A stretch of 64,000 nucleotides of DNA from Alloboseaceae bacterium BT-24-1 (GCA_025846845.1 JAOYTL010000003.1:418192-482191), one strand, 5' to 3'; positions 31,798 through 41,220 are shown, counted from the stretch's first letter. Translations and numbers: made by a program. Notes: generated by a model not told the origin, from the sequence alone.

Positions 31798-33798
31798 GTG
31801 GAGACGACGATCGTGGCAAGCGCAGCCGCCGGCCAGGCGGATACCTTTCCCAAGCTCCTGCTGCGCAATGCACGGGAGCGCGGCGCACGCACAGCCTTCC
31901 GTCACAAGGACCTCGGCATCTGGCAGTCCTGGACCTGGGCCGAGGTCGCCGAGCAGGTTCGCGCCTATGCCAGGGGTTTCGAGCAGCTAGGGCTGAAGCG
32001 CGGCGAGAAGGTCGCGATCATCGGCTACAATCGCCCGCGCCTTTACTGGTCGATGGCGGCGGCGCAATGGCTCGGCGCGATCCCGGTGCCGGTCTATGCC
32101 GACAGCGTCGCCGACGAGATGGCCTATGTGCTCGACCATGCCGGCGCGGTCTTCGCCTGCGTGCAGGACCAGGAGCAGGTCGACAAGGTCCTCTCGGTCA
32201 TCGAGCGGCTGCCGAACCTTCGCCACATGCTCTATGACGAGCCGCGCGGCCTGCGCGACTACGACCACGCCAAGCTGCACGACATCGGCGACGTGATCGA
32301 GGCCGGCCGCACCGCGCTCAAGGACGCCGCGGTTTCAGCAGTGCATGACCGCGAGATGGAGCAGGGCGCGAGCGCCGACCTCGCCATCATCCTCTACACC
32401 TCCGGCACGACCGGGCGGCCCAAGGGGGTGATGCTGACGCATTACAACGTCATCACCGCCGCCGAGATCGGCTGTGGCTTCGACGGGCTGAACGAGAACG
32501 ACGAGATCATCGCCTATCTGCCGATCGCCTGGGTCGGCGACCACGTCTTCTCCTATGCGCAGGCGATCATCGCCGGCTTCTGCGTCAACTGTCCGGAAGG
32601 CCCCGAGACCGTCGTCGACGACCGCCGCGAGATCGGCACCACCTACGCCTTCGCGCCGCCGCGCGTCTTCGAGACCATGCTGACGCTGACCATGGTGCGC
32701 ATGGAGGATGCCGGCCCGCTGATGCGGAAGGTCTTCCACTACTTCCTCGGCGTCGCCAAGCAGCACGGCGAGAAGATCCTGAACGGCGAACCCGTGCCGC
32801 TTTCCGCCCGCCTGCTCTACAAGCTCGGCGACATCCTGATCTATGCGCCTTTGCGCAACCGCTTCGGCCTGACCAACATCAAGGTCGGCTACACCGCCGG
32901 CGAGGCGATCGGTCCCGAGCTCTTCCGCTTCTACCGCTCGATCGGCGTCAACCTGAAGCAGCTCTACGGACAGACCGAGGCCGGCGTCTACATCACCATG
33001 CAGCCGGACGGCGAGATCAAGGCCGATACGGTCGGCAAGCCGGCGCCGCAGGTCGAGATCAGGATCGCCGACAATGGCGAGGTGCTCTACCGCTCGCCCT
33101 CGATCTTCCGCGGCTACTACAAGGACGACGAGAAGACCGCCGAGACGATGACCGAGGACGGCTTTGTCCGCTCCGGCGATGCCGGCTTCTTCGACGAGAG
33201 CGGCCACCTCAAGATCATCGACCGCGCCAAGGATGTCGGCAAGCTCAACTCCGGCGAGCTGTTCCCGCCGAAATACATCGAGAACAAGCTGAAGTTCTAT
33301 CCGAACATCAAGGAGGTCGTCGCCTTCGGCCAGGGCCGCGACTATGCCACCGTCGCGCTCAACATCGATCTGACCGCCGTCGGCAACTGGGCCGAGCGCA
33401 ACAATGTCGTCTACGCCTCCTATCAGGAGCTCGCCGGCCACCCGCAGGTCTACGAGATGATGGCCAAGCATGTCGACGAGGTGAACCGCTCGCTCGCGGC
33501 CGAGCCGATGATGGGCGGCGCCCAGATCAAGCGCTTCCTGATCCTGCACAAGGAACTCGACGCCGACGATGGCGAGCTCACCCGGACCCAGAAGGTCCGC
33601 CGCGGCTTCATCGCCGAACGCTACGCCCCGCTGGTCGAAGCGCTCTACAACGGCGCGACCGAGGCCGACATCTCGACGGAAGTCACCTTCGAGGACGGCC
33701 GCAAGGGCGTGATCTCGGCGACGGTCAAGGTCGTCGACTCCAAGGTCTATCCGGTCACGACCCCGGCAATCACCCCGGCGACGAAGGAGGCGGCATGA
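31798..33798 (+). CDS. AMP-dependent acyl-CoA synthetase at the head of the liv-type operon
   Basis: A 666-residue adenylate-forming ligase that joins a carboxylic acid to CoA via an acyl-adenylate. The AMP-binding loop is ILYTSGTTGRPKGVM (about residues 198-212). The second core motif is LKQLYGQTEAG, and the hinge region reads RSGDAGFFDESGHLKIIDRAKDVGKLNSGELFPPKYIENKL. The length and domain order match long-chain fatty-acid-CoA ligases that are often encoded next to branched-chain-type ABC transporters. Translation starts at GTG 31798. The stop overlaps the livG-like start by 4 bases, so the imported substrate is probably activated to a CoA ester by this enzyme. The substrate is unknown. Confidence 0.9.
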   Translation: METTIVASAAAGQADTFPKLLLRNARERGARTAFRHKDLGIWQSWTWAEVAEQVRAYARGFEQLGLKRGEKVAIIGYNRPRLYWSMAAAQWLGAIPVPVYADSVADEMAYVLDHAGAVFACVQDQEQVDKVLSVIERLPNLRHMLYDEPRGLRDYDHAKLHDIGDVIEAGRTALKDAAVSAVHDREMEQGASADLAIILYTSGTTGRPKGVMLTHYNVITAAEIGCGFDGLNENDEIIAYLPIAWVGDHVFSYAQAIIAGFCVNCPEGPETVVDDRREIGTTYAFAPPRVFETMLTLTMVRMEDAGPLMRKVFHYFLGVAKQHGEKILNGEPVPLSARLLYKLGDILIYAPLRNRFGLTNIKVGYTAGEAIGPELFRFYRSIGVNLKQLYGQTEAGVYITMQPDGEIKADTVGKPAPQVEIRIADNGEVLYRSPSIFRGYYKDDEKTAETMTEDGFVRSGDAGFFDESGHLKIIDRAKDVGKLNSGELFPPKYIENKLKFYPNIKEVVAFGQGRDYATVALNIDLTAVGNWAERNNVVYASYQELAGHPQVYEMMAKHVDEVNRSLAAEPMMGGAQIKRFLILHKELDADDGELTRTQKVRRGFIAERYAPLVEALYNGATEADISTEVTFEDGRKGVISATVKVVDSKVYPVTTPAITPATKEAA

Positions 33799-34610
33799 AC
33801 GCGCATTCCATGGCTGTCGCCGGCGCGCCGGTCACGCATAAGGGCGAGGTGCTGCTCTCGGTCGAGAGCATCTCGCTGCGCTTCGGCGGTGTGAAGGCGA
33901 TCACCGATGTGTCCTTCGACATCCGCAAGGGCGAGGTCCGCGCCATCATCGGCCCGAACGGCGCCGGCAAGACCTCGATGCTCAATTGCATCAACGGCTT
34001 CTACCACCCGCAGGAAGGCCGCATCACCTATAAGGGCGTGCGCCGCGACAAGATGCGCCCGCACCGGGCCGCCGCCGCCGGCATCGCCCGCACCTTCCAG
34101 AACGTCGCCTTGTTCAAGGGCATGTCGACGCTCGACAACATCATGACCGGCCGCACGCTCAAGATGCGCAAGGGCTTCTTCTGGCAGGCGCTGCGGCACG
34201 GCCCGGCGATGAACGAGGAGATCGAGCATCGCAAGGTCGTCGAGGACATCATCGACTTCCTGCAGATCCAGCACATCCGCAAGCTGCCGGTCGGCAAATT
34301 GCCCTACGGCCTGCAGAAGCGGGTCGAGCTCGGCCGGGCGCTGGCGATGGAGCCGGAACTCCTGCTGCTCGACGAGCCGATGGCCGGCATGAACCTCGAG
34401 GAGAAGGAGGACATGTGCCGCTTCATCCTCGACGTGAACAACCAGTTCGGCACCACCATCGCCCTGATCGAGCACGATATGGGCGTCGTCATGGACCTGT
34501 CCGACCGTGTCGTCGTGCTCGAATACGGCCGCAAGATCGCCGACGGCACCCCGGCCGAGGTCAAGGCCGACCAGCGCGTGATCGACGCCTATCTCGGAGT
34601 TGCGCACTGA
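33795..34610 (+). CDS. Branched-chain-type ABC transporter ATP-binding protein (LivG type)
   Basis: A 271-residue ATPase of the HAAT importer family. Walker A is GPNGAGKTS, the segment ARTFQNVALFKGMSTLDNIM is LivG-typical, the signature is LPYGLQKRVELGRAL (with YGLQ instead of SGGQ) and Walker B is LLLLDEP, followed by MAGMNLEEKEDM. The extra segment after the Q-loop (MRKGFFWQALRHGPAMNEEIEHRKVVEDII) separates LivG from LivF. The altered signature (YGLQKR) is common in LivG proteins. The start overlaps the ligase stop. Confidence 0.92.
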   Translation: MNAHSMAVAGAPVTHKGEVLLSVESISLRFGGVKAITDVSFDIRKGEVRAIIGPNGAGKTSMLNCINGFYHPQEGRITYKGVRRDKMRPHRAAAAGIARTFQNVALFKGMSTLDNIMTGRTLKMRKGFFWQALRHGPAMNEEIEHRKVVEDIIDFLQIQHIRKLPVGKLPYGLQKRVELGRALAMEPELLLLDEPMAGMNLEEKEDMCRFILDVNNQFGTTIALIEHDMGVVMDLSDRVVVLEYGRKIADGTPAEVKADQRVIDAYLGVAH

Positions 34611-34641
34611 TGGCCGCCGCCGCAATCAAGGAACAGAGCGC

Positions 34642-35715
34642 ATGAGCGACGTCGCCGCGCAGCCCACGCCCAATCTCCTGGCCAATGGCTGGATCAAGTC
34701 CGGCCTGATCGTGCTCGGCCTCGTCGCCGCCGCGATCGTCGGCGCCCGCATCGATCCCACCGGCACGATCCACGCCATCTTCGTCGATCCGTTCAACCAG
34801 ATGGCGCAGGCGCCGGACCTGCTCGCCCAGACGATCTGGGAGGGCCTGGTCTCAGGCGTGCTCTACGCGCTGATCGCGCTCGGCTTCGTGCTGATCTTCA
34901 AGGCCTCGGGCGTGTTCAACTTCGCCCAGGGCATCATGGTGGTGTTTGCGGCACTGACCCTGGTCGGCCTCTATGAAAAGGGCGTGCCGGCCTTCCTCGC
35001 CGTCGTCCTGACGCTCGGCGTGATGTTCGCGCTCGCCGTGACGATCGAGCGCGTGGTGCTGCGGCCGCTGGTCAACCAGCCCGACATCATCCTGTTCATG
35101 GCGACCTTCGGGATCACCTATTTCCTGATCGGCTTCGGTGAAGCCATCTTCGGCGGCAATCCCAAGCAGATGATCGCCGAGCAGCTCTATCTGCCCAAGG
35201 GCGCGATCGACCTGAAAATCCTCGGCGGCATCGTCTCGCTGCAGAAGATCGACATCGCCGCCGCCATCATCGCCTCGCTGATGATCGCCGTGCTGGCGCT
35301 GTTCTTCCAGTACACCCGTATCGGCCGTGCCCTGCGGGCGGTGGCCGACAGCCACAAGGCGGCGCTATCGGTCGGCATTTCGCTCAACCAGATCTGGGTG
35401 ATCGTCTGGTTCACCGCCGGCATCGTCGCGCTGATTACCGGCATCATGTGGGGCGCTCGCTCGGACGTCTCCTTCGCGCTCGAGATCGTGGCGCTGAAGG
35501 CGCTCCCCGTGCTGATCCTCGGCGGCTTCACCTCGATCCCGGGCGCCATCGTCGGCGGGCTGATCATTGGCATCGGCGAAAAGCTCGGCGAGTTCTACTG
35601 GGGGCCGCTGATCGGCGGCGGCATCGAGAGCTGGCTCGCCTATTTCATCGCGCTGGGCTTCCTGCTGTTCCGGCCGCAGGGCCTGTTCGGCGACAAGATC
35701 ATCGAACGCATCTGA
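34642..35715 (+). CDS. Branched-chain-type ABC transporter permease (LivH type)
   Basis: A 357-residue membrane protein with about eight to nine helices. The core YALIALGFVLIFKASGVFNFAQGIMVVFAALTLVGLY is the LivH signature. The later ALRAVADSHKAALSVGISLNQIWVIVWFTAGIVALITGIMWG is the coupling region. An N-terminal extension of about 60 residues (MSDVAAQPTPNLLANGWIKSG then a hydrophobic helix) precedes the usual start of the family. The ATG at 34642 lies 31 bases after livG. Confidence 0.92.
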   Translation: MSDVAAQPTPNLLANGWIKSGLIVLGLVAAAIVGARIDPTGTIHAIFVDPFNQMAQAPDLLAQTIWEGLVSGVLYALIALGFVLIFKASGVFNFAQGIMVVFAALTLVGLYEKGVPAFLAVVLTLGVMFALAVTIERVVLRPLVNQPDIILFMATFGITYFLIGFGEAIFGGNPKQMIAEQLYLPKGAIDLKILGGIVSLQKIDIAAAIIASLMIAVLALFFQYTRIGRALRAVADSHKAALSVGISLNQIWVIVWFTAGIVALITGIMWGARSDVSFALEIVALKALPVLILGGFTSIPGAIVGGLIIGIGEKLGEFYWGPLIGGGIESWLAYFIALGFLLFRPQGLFGDKIIERI

Positions 35716-35727
35716 GAGGCTGACCCC

Positions 35728-36807
35728 GTGTTCTACCGCGAAGCCGGCCAATACAAGACCAACTACGCCGCCGACATGGCCGTGTTCCCGCTCCGGCAGG
35801 ACCGGATCGGTATCGCCGTCATCCTGGCCATTGCCTTCATCGGCATCCCGCTCCTCGGCAACGACTTCTTCATCGCCTCGGTGATGATCCCGTTCCTGGT
35901 GTTCTCGCTGGCGGCGATCGGGCTCAACATCCTCACCGGCTATACCGGGCTGATCTCGCTCGGCACGGCCGCCTTCATGGGGGTCGGGGCCTATTCCTGC
36001 TACAAGCTGACCACCTTCTTCCCGGGCGTGAACATCATCGTCCTGATCCTGGTGTCGGGACTGTTCTCGGCCGCGATCGGGGTGCTGTTCGGCCTACCCT
36101 CACTGCGCATCAAGGGCTTCTATCTCGCGGTCGCCACGCTCGCCGCGCAGTTCTTCCTGCAATGGGCCTTCGTGCGCATTCCCTGGCTGTTCAACTACAA
36201 TGCCTCCGGCGCGATCGAGGTGCCGCAGCGCACGCTGTTCGGCCTGCCGATCACCGGCGCCTCCGCGACGCCGGAGACCCGCTATTTCGTCTGCCTCGGC
36301 CTTGTCGTGGTGCTGACCTGGTTCGCCTCGAACATTGTGCACGGCAAGCTTGGGCGCTCCTGGATGGCGGTGCGCGACATGGACATCGCCGCCGAGCTGA
36401 TGGGCATCAAGCTGCTCAACGCCAAGCTCACCGCCTTCGCCGTCTCCTCCTATTTCGCCGGCGTCGCGGGCGCGATGATGATCTTCCTCTGGTATGGCGG
36501 CGGCGAGGCCAACGACGTCTTCACCATCCGCCTCTCCTTCACCATCCTGTTCATGGTCATCATCGGGGGGCTTGGCTCGCTGATCGGCTCCTTCTTCGGC
36601 GCAGCCTTCCTGTCGGCCCTGCCGACGGCGCTGAAGTTCGGCCTGCCGGCGCTGGGCGTGCCGATCGGTGGCGCAGCCGCCGAGCACGTCACCTTCATGC
36701 TGGTCGGCGCGCTGATCATCATCTTCCTGATCGTCGAGCCGCACGGGCTGGCGCGGCTCTGGCAGATCGGAAAGCAGAAATTGCGGACGTGGCCGTTCCC
36801 TTATTGA
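35728..36807 (+). CDS. Branched-chain-type ABC transporter permease (LivM type)
   Basis: A 359-residue second permease of the importer, starting with GTG at 35728, 12 bases after livH. Typical features are AAIGLNILTGYTGLISLGTAAFMGVGAYSCYKL and LGRSWMAVRDMDIAAELMGIKLLNAKLTAFAVSSYFAGVAGAM, followed by the glycine-rich VIIGGLGSLIGSFFGAAFL. The protein fits the LivM length range. Confidence 0.92.
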   Translation: MFYREAGQYKTNYAADMAVFPLRQDRIGIAVILAIAFIGIPLLGNDFFIASVMIPFLVFSLAAIGLNILTGYTGLISLGTAAFMGVGAYSCYKLTTFFPGVNIIVLILVSGLFSAAIGVLFGLPSLRIKGFYLAVATLAAQFFLQWAFVRIPWLFNYNASGAIEVPQRTLFGLPITGASATPETRYFVCLGLVVVLTWFASNIVHGKLGRSWMAVRDMDIAAELMGIKLLNAKLTAFAVSSYFAGVAGAMMIFLWYGGGEANDVFTIRLSFTILFMVIIGGLGSLIGSFFGAAFLSALPTALKFGLPALGVPIGGAAAEHVTFMLVGALIIIFLIVEPHGLARLWQIGKQKLRTWPFPY

Positions 36808-36917
36808 GGCGTGAGGGACAGGCCCAAGGACAACGACCCGCCGCAGAAATTTCAAGCGGCGGGCATGGCGAAGACGGGACGGCTCTGCCGGATCCGCAGC
36901 AACCACGGAGGAAGTCC

Positions 36918-38249
36918 ATGACGAAGAGCAGCATCATCAGGAGCGTCGCACTCGGCGCGCTCCTCGCCACCGGCGCCATTGCCGCACCGGCGAACGCGCA
37001 GGATAGCGTCTATTTCGCCAACAACGCTTATCGCACCGGCCCGTTCTCGGGCTCGGGCATCCCGATCGGCGACGGCATGCGCGACTACATCTCGATGATC
37101 AACGAGCGCGACGGCGGCGTGAACGGCGTCAAGATCGTCTATGAGGAGTGCGAGACCGGCTACGACACCAAGAAGTCGATCGAGTGCTACGAGCAGGCCA
37201 AGTCGAAGAACACCATCGTCTACTCGCCCTGGTCGACCGGCGCGACGCTCGCCGCGATCCCGCGCGCCCATATCGACAAGATCCCGATCCTGTCGATGGC
37301 CTATGGCCTCTCGGCCTCGGCCGACGGCACCAACTTCCCCTGGGTCTTCATCCCGCCCTTCACCTATTGGGACGGCGCGTCCCTGATGGTCAAGCACATG
37401 GCGGCCGAGCTCGGCGGCATGGACAAGCTCAAGGGCAAGAAGCTCGGCCTGATCCATCTCGACGCGCCCTTCGGCAAGGAGCCGATCCCGGTGCTCGAGA
37501 ACCTCGCCAAGAAATACGGCTTCGAACTCAAGATCTACCCGGTCGCCGCCGCCGACATGCAGAATCAGGGCTCGCTCTGGCTCTCGATCCGCCGCGACCG
37601 CCCGGATTATCTCTACAACCAGGGCTGGGGCGCGATGAACCCGACCGCGGTCAAGGAAGCCATCAAGAACAACTTCCCGATCGGCAAGCTGGTCGGCGTC
37701 TGGTGGGCGGGCGGCGACGACGATGCGCGCGCCGGCGGGCCGGAGGCCAAGGGCTACAAATCGCTCAACCTCAACGCGGCCGGCCAGAACTTCCCGGCCA
37801 TCCAGGACATCCTCAAGCATGTCGTGGAGAAGGGTAAGAGCACGACGCCGAAGGACAAGGTTGGCGAGAATCTCTACAATCGCGGCGTCTACAACTCGAT
37901 GCTGGTTGTCGAGGCGATCCGCAACGCCCAGAAGCTGACCGGCAAGAAAGTGATCACCGCCGAGGACATGCGCCGCGGCCTGGAAAGCCTCAACATCACC
38001 GAGGCGCGCTTGAAGGAGATCGGCATGGAGGGCTTCGCCACGCCGACGTCGATCTCCTGCACCGACCATTCCGGCCACAGCAAGGCCTATGTCGCCGAAT
38101 GGGACGGCACCAAGTGGACCAAGCCGGGCGAGTGGCTGGAGCCACTCAAGGACGAGGTCCGGCCGCTGATCGAGGCCAACGCCAAGGACTATGTCGACAA
38201 GGCCGGCAACTGGCCGAAGCGCACCGAATCCTGCGAGAAATCGTCCTGA
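36918..38249 (+). CDS. ABC transporter substrate-binding protein (LivK-like, HAAT family)
   Basis: A 443-residue periplasmic binding protein. The signal peptide is MTKSSIIRSVALGALLATGAIAAPANAQ and GGAGGAAG lies just upstream. The mature part begins DSVYFANNAYRTGPFSGSGIPIGDGMRDYISMINERDGGVNGVKI, a type I periplasmic fold of the Leu/Ile/Val-binding kind. ECETGYDTKKSIECYEQAKSKNTIVYSPWSTGATLAAIPRAHIDKIPILSMAYG follows. This larger subtype (over 400 residues) is usually linked to CoA ligases and may bind aromatic or fatty acids rather than amino acids. The livF-like gene follows after a palindromic repeat. Confidence 0.92.
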   Translation: MTKSSIIRSVALGALLATGAIAAPANAQDSVYFANNAYRTGPFSGSGIPIGDGMRDYISMINERDGGVNGVKIVYEECETGYDTKKSIECYEQAKSKNTIVYSPWSTGATLAAIPRAHIDKIPILSMAYGLSASADGTNFPWVFIPPFTYWDGASLMVKHMAAELGGMDKLKGKKLGLIHLDAPFGKEPIPVLENLAKKYGFELKIYPVAAADMQNQGSLWLSIRRDRPDYLYNQGWGAMNPTAVKEAIKNNFPIGKLVGVWWAGGDDDARAGGPEAKGYKSLNLNAAGQNFPAIQDILKHVVEKGKSTTPKDKVGENLYNRGVYNSMLVVEAIRNAQKLTGKKVITAEDMRRGLESLNITEARLKEIGMEGFATPTSISCTDHSGHSKAYVAEWDGTKWTKPGEWLEPLKDEVRPLIEANAKDYVDKAGNWPKRTESCEKSS

Positions 38250-38256
38250 TCTGACA

Positions 38257-38398
38257 GCGCGCTTCCTTCTCCTCTCCGGGGGAGAAGGTGGCAGCGCGCA
38301 GCGCTGACGGATGAGGGAAGTCATTCGCCCTCATCCGTCCTTCCCTCATCCGACCCGGCTGCGCCGGGCCACCTTCTCCCCCGAGGGGAGAAGGACTG
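38257..38398. repeat. Intergenic palindromic repeat pair within the liv-type operon
   Basis: Two inverted modules: CTTCTCCTCTCCGGGGGAGAAGG with GTGGCAGCGCGCAGCGCTGACGGATGAGGGAAG, then CCTCATCCGACCCGGCTGCGCCGGG and CCTTCTCCCCCGAGGGGAGAAGG. Each can fold into a hairpin. The same modules occur at 23188-23325. The repeat fills the gap between the binding-protein gene and the livF-like gene and may alter their relative expression. Confidence 0.8.
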
Positions 38399-38406
38399 GA
38401 GGTTCA

Positions 38407-39252
38407 ATGTCGACCGCCACCCTCGAGAAGCCCGCCACCGCCGCGGCGACGGACACGATCCTGTCGCTCAACAACATCGAGGTGATCTACGATCACGTCA
38501 TCCTGGTGCTGAAGGGCGTCTCGCTGACCGTGCCACGCAAGGGCATCGTCGCGATCCTCGGCGCCAACGGCGCCGGCAAGACCACGACGCTGAAGGCGAT
38601 CTCCAATCTGCTCAAGGCCGAGCGCGGCGAGGTCACCAAGGGCTCGATCGTCTTCGACGGCGAGCGCGTCGACAAGATGTCGCCCAGCGAGCTCGTCCGC
38701 CGCGGCTGCATCCAGGTGATGGAAGGCCGGCACTGCTTCGGCCATCTCTCGATCGAGGAGAATTTGCTGACCGGCGCCTTTACGCGCCGCGACGGCAACG
38801 CCGCGATCAAGCGCGACCTTGAGAAGATCTACGAGCTCTTCCCGCGCCTGAAGCAGCGCCGCAACTCGCAGGCCGGCTACACCTCCGGCGGCGAGCAGCA
38901 GATGTGCGCGGTCGGGCGCGCCATGATGTCGAAACCCAAGATGATCCTGCTCGATGAGCCCTCCATGGGGCTGGCGCCGCAGATCGTCGAGGAGATCTTC
39001 GAGATCGTCCGCCGCCTCAACGCCGAGGAGGGCGTCTCCTTCCTCGTCGCCGAGCAGAACACCAACATGGCCCTGCGCTACGCGACCTATGGCTACATCA
39101 TGGAGACCGGCCGCGTCGTCATGGACGGGCAGGCGAAGATGCTGCGCGAGAACGAGGACGTGAAGGAATTCTATCTCGGCGTCGCCGAGGGCAACAAGAA
39201 ATCCTTCCGCGAGGTCAAGAGCTACAAGCGCCGCAAGCGCTGGCTGTCATAG
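38407..39252 (+). CDS. Branched-chain-type ABC transporter ATP-binding protein (LivF type)
   Basis: A 281-residue ATPase. Walker A is GANGAGKTT, the signature region is TSGGEQQMCAVGRAM and Walker B is MILLDEP, followed by SMGLAPQIVEEIFEI, a strong LivF signature. The C-terminus EFYLGVAEGNKKSFREVKSYKRRKRWLS is basic and longer than in classic LivF, as in other ligase-linked systems. The ATG at 38407 is chosen because an upstream extension would be translated from the palindromic repeat. It completes the importer set together with LivG, H, M and K. Confidence 0.92.
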   Translation: MSTATLEKPATAAATDTILSLNNIEVIYDHVILVLKGVSLTVPRKGIVAILGANGAGKTTTLKAISNLLKAERGEVTKGSIVFDGERVDKMSPSELVRRGCIQVMEGRHCFGHLSIEENLLTGAFTRRDGNAAIKRDLEKIYELFPRLKQRRNSQAGYTSGGEQQMCAVGRAMMSKPKMILLDEPSMGLAPQIVEEIFEIVRRLNAEEGVSFLVAEQNTNMALRYATYGYIMETGRVVMDGQAKMLRENEDVKEFYLGVAEGNKKSFREVKSYKRRKRWLS

Positions 39253-39284
39253 TCCGGCCAGCTTCGGCAGGGCATTTCAGGCTC

Positions 39285-39962
39285 ATGCTCTATCTCGTCA
39301 TCGCCCTCCTCCTCGCCGCCCTGATCTTCGGTCCGCAACTCTGGGTGCGCTACGAAATGGACAGGCACGCCGCAGACAGGCCCGATCTGCCCGGCACCGG
39401 AGGCGAGCTCGCGCGCCATCTGCTCGACCGTTTCGGTCTGGACTCGGTCGCTGTCGAGACCACCGCCTCCGGCGGCGACCACTACGATCCCGACGCCCGT
39501 ACCGTACGGCTGTCGCCCGGCAATCATGACGGCCGCTCGATCACCGCCGTCGCGGTCGCAGCCCATGAGGTCGCCCACGCCGTCCAGCACGCGCAGGGCA
39601 GCCGGCTCTTCGGCATTCGCACCGGATTGGCCCGCTTTCTCGGCATGGTCGACAAGGTCGCCATGGTGATCCTGATCACCGCTCCGGTGGTGATGATCCT
39701 GACGCGCGTGCCGGCTGTCGGCCTGTTCCAGTTCGGCGCCGCGCTCGCTTTGCTCGGCATCGGCCTTGTCGTCCATCTCGTCACGCTGCCGGTCGAATTC
39801 GACGCCAGCTTCGGCAAGGCGCTGCCGATCCTGCAGCACGACAACTACCTGCACCCCAACGACATGCCCGCCGCGCGCGGCGTGCTGCGGGCCGCGGCCA
39901 TGACCTATGTCGCGGCATCGCTGATGGGGCTGCTCAATTTCCTGCGCATTCTGCGCCGATAG
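39285..39962 (+). CDS. Membrane zinc metallopeptidase (YugP type)
   Basis: A 225-residue protein of the Zn_peptidase_2 family. An N-terminal membrane helix (MLYLVIALLLAALIFG) is followed by the zinc site VAAHEVAHAVQHAQG (His94, Glu95, His98) and further hydrophobic segments (MVILITAPVVMILTRVPAVGLFQFGAALALLGIGLVVHLVTL). The conserved PVEFDASFGKALPIL matches the family. Its target is unknown. It sits between the transporter genes and the second CoA ligase on the same strand, 32 bases after livF, possibly as a passenger in the operon. Confidence 0.88.
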   Translation: MLYLVIALLLAALIFGPQLWVRYEMDRHAADRPDLPGTGGELARHLLDRFGLDSVAVETTASGGDHYDPDARTVRLSPGNHDGRSITAVAVAAHEVAHAVQHAQGSRLFGIRTGLARFLGMVDKVAMVILITAPVVMILTRVPAVGLFQFGAALALLGIGLVVHLVTLPVEFDASFGKALPILQHDNYLHPNDMPAARGVLRAAAMTYVAASLMGLLNFLRILRR

Positions 39963-39983
39963 GTTCGCACCGGGGCACGAGCG

Positions 39984-41216
39984 ATGAACGAGCACTACGA
40001 CGATCTCGAGATCCGGTCGCCGGCGCAGCGCGAGGCCGACCTCTTTGCAAGGCTGCCGGCTGTCCTTACTGCCGCTTTGGCGACGCCGGGCTATGCCGCG
40101 CACCTGAAGGGCGTCGATCCCGCCGGGATCACCGACCGCGCCGCACTCGCCAAGCTCCCGGTGCTGCGCAAGGCCGACCTGCCGGCGCTGCACCGGGACA
40201 ATCCGCCCTTCGGCGGCCTGACCATCACACCGCTCGGCTCCTTCGGCCGGCTATTCACTTCGCCAGGGCCGATCTTCGAGCCGGAAGGCACGGGGATCGA
40301 CCCTTGGGGCACGGCGCGCGGCCTTTACGCCGCCGGCTTCCGCCGGGGCGACGTCGTGCTCAACACCTTCGGCTACCATCTGACGCCCGGTGGTTTCATC
40401 ATGGATTCGGCCGCACGCGCCATCGGCTGCGCCGTCATCCCGGCAGGTCCCGGCAACACCGAGCAGCAGATGGAGGTGATCGGCGCCTATCGGCCGAGCG
40501 CCTATACCGGCACGCCGGATTTCCTCAAGCTGCTGGTCGAGGCCGCCGACGGCCGCGGCGTCGACACCTCCTGCCTGAAGCGCGCCATCGTCTCGGGCGC
40601 CGCCTTCCCGCCCTCGCTGCAGGCCTGGGTCCGCGAGCGCGGCATCGACGCCTACCAGCTCTATGCCACCGCCGATATCGGCCTGATCGCCTATGAGACG
40701 AGCGCGCGCGACGGCATGGTCCTGAACGAGAACCTGATCGTCGAGATCGTCCGCCCCGGCACCGGCGATCCCGTCTCCGAGGGCGAGGTCGGCGAGATCG
40801 TGGTCACCAATCTCGACGCGCATCACCCGCAGATCCGCCTCGCCGTCGGCGACCTGACTGCGATCCTGCCGGGGGTCAGCGCCAGCGGGCGTACCAATCA
40901 ACGGATCAAGGGCTGGCTCGGCCGCGCCGACCAGACGGCGAAGGTCAAGGGCATGTTCGTCCGCCCCGAGCAGGTCGCCGAGATCGCCCGCCGCCATGCC
41001 GAGATCGCCAAACTGCGCCTTGTGATCGGCCGCGCCAACGAGCTCGACACCATGACGCTCAAAGCCGAGATCTATGCCGAGCCGAACGGCTTCATCGACG
41101 CGGTGTCCTCGACTTTGCAGCAGGTGACCAAGCTCAAGGGCGCGGTCGAGGTGCTGCCGCTCGGGGCCCTGCCCAACGATGGCAAGGTCATCGCCGACGA
41201 GCGGCCGGTGGGGTGA
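39984..41216 (+). CDS. Phenylacetate-CoA ligase (PaaK)-like protein
   Basis: A 410-residue adenylate-forming enzyme similar to phenylacetate-CoA ligases, which are shorter than the acyl-CoA synthetases. The opening LEIRSPAQREADLFARLPAVLTAA resembles the PaaK start. The loop LFTSPGPIFEPEGTGIDPWG stands where PaaK has the SSGTTGxP phosphate-binding loop, so this motif is altered. VLNTFGYHLTPGGFIMDSAARAIGCAVIPAGPGNTEQQMEVI, YQLYATADIGLIAYE and KVKGMFVRPEQVAEIARRH are well conserved in the family. The changed P-loop raises doubt about classical ATP use. Together with the ligase at 31798 it brackets the importer. Confidence 0.85.
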   Translation: MNEHYDDLEIRSPAQREADLFARLPAVLTAALATPGYAAHLKGVDPAGITDRAALAKLPVLRKADLPALHRDNPPFGGLTITPLGSFGRLFTSPGPIFEPEGTGIDPWGTARGLYAAGFRRGDVVLNTFGYHLTPGGFIMDSAARAIGCAVIPAGPGNTEQQMEVIGAYRPSAYTGTPDFLKLLVEAADGRGVDTSCLKRAIVSGAAFPPSLQAWVRERGIDAYQLYATADIGLIAYETSARDGMVLNENLIVEIVRPGTGDPVSEGEVGEIVVTNLDAHHPQIRLAVGDLTAILPGVSASGRTNQRIKGWLGRADQTAKVKGMFVRPEQVAEIARRHAEIAKLRLVIGRANELDTMTLKAEIYAEPNGFIDAVSSTLQQVTKLKGAVEVLPLGALPNDGKVIADERPVG

Positions 41217-41220
41217 GGAA

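Noticed and set aside
36162..36917. N-terminal extension of the LivK-like protein
   Set aside because: It overlaps the livM-like gene, is Arg/Ala-rich and precedes a perfect signal peptide with its own ribosome site at 36918.
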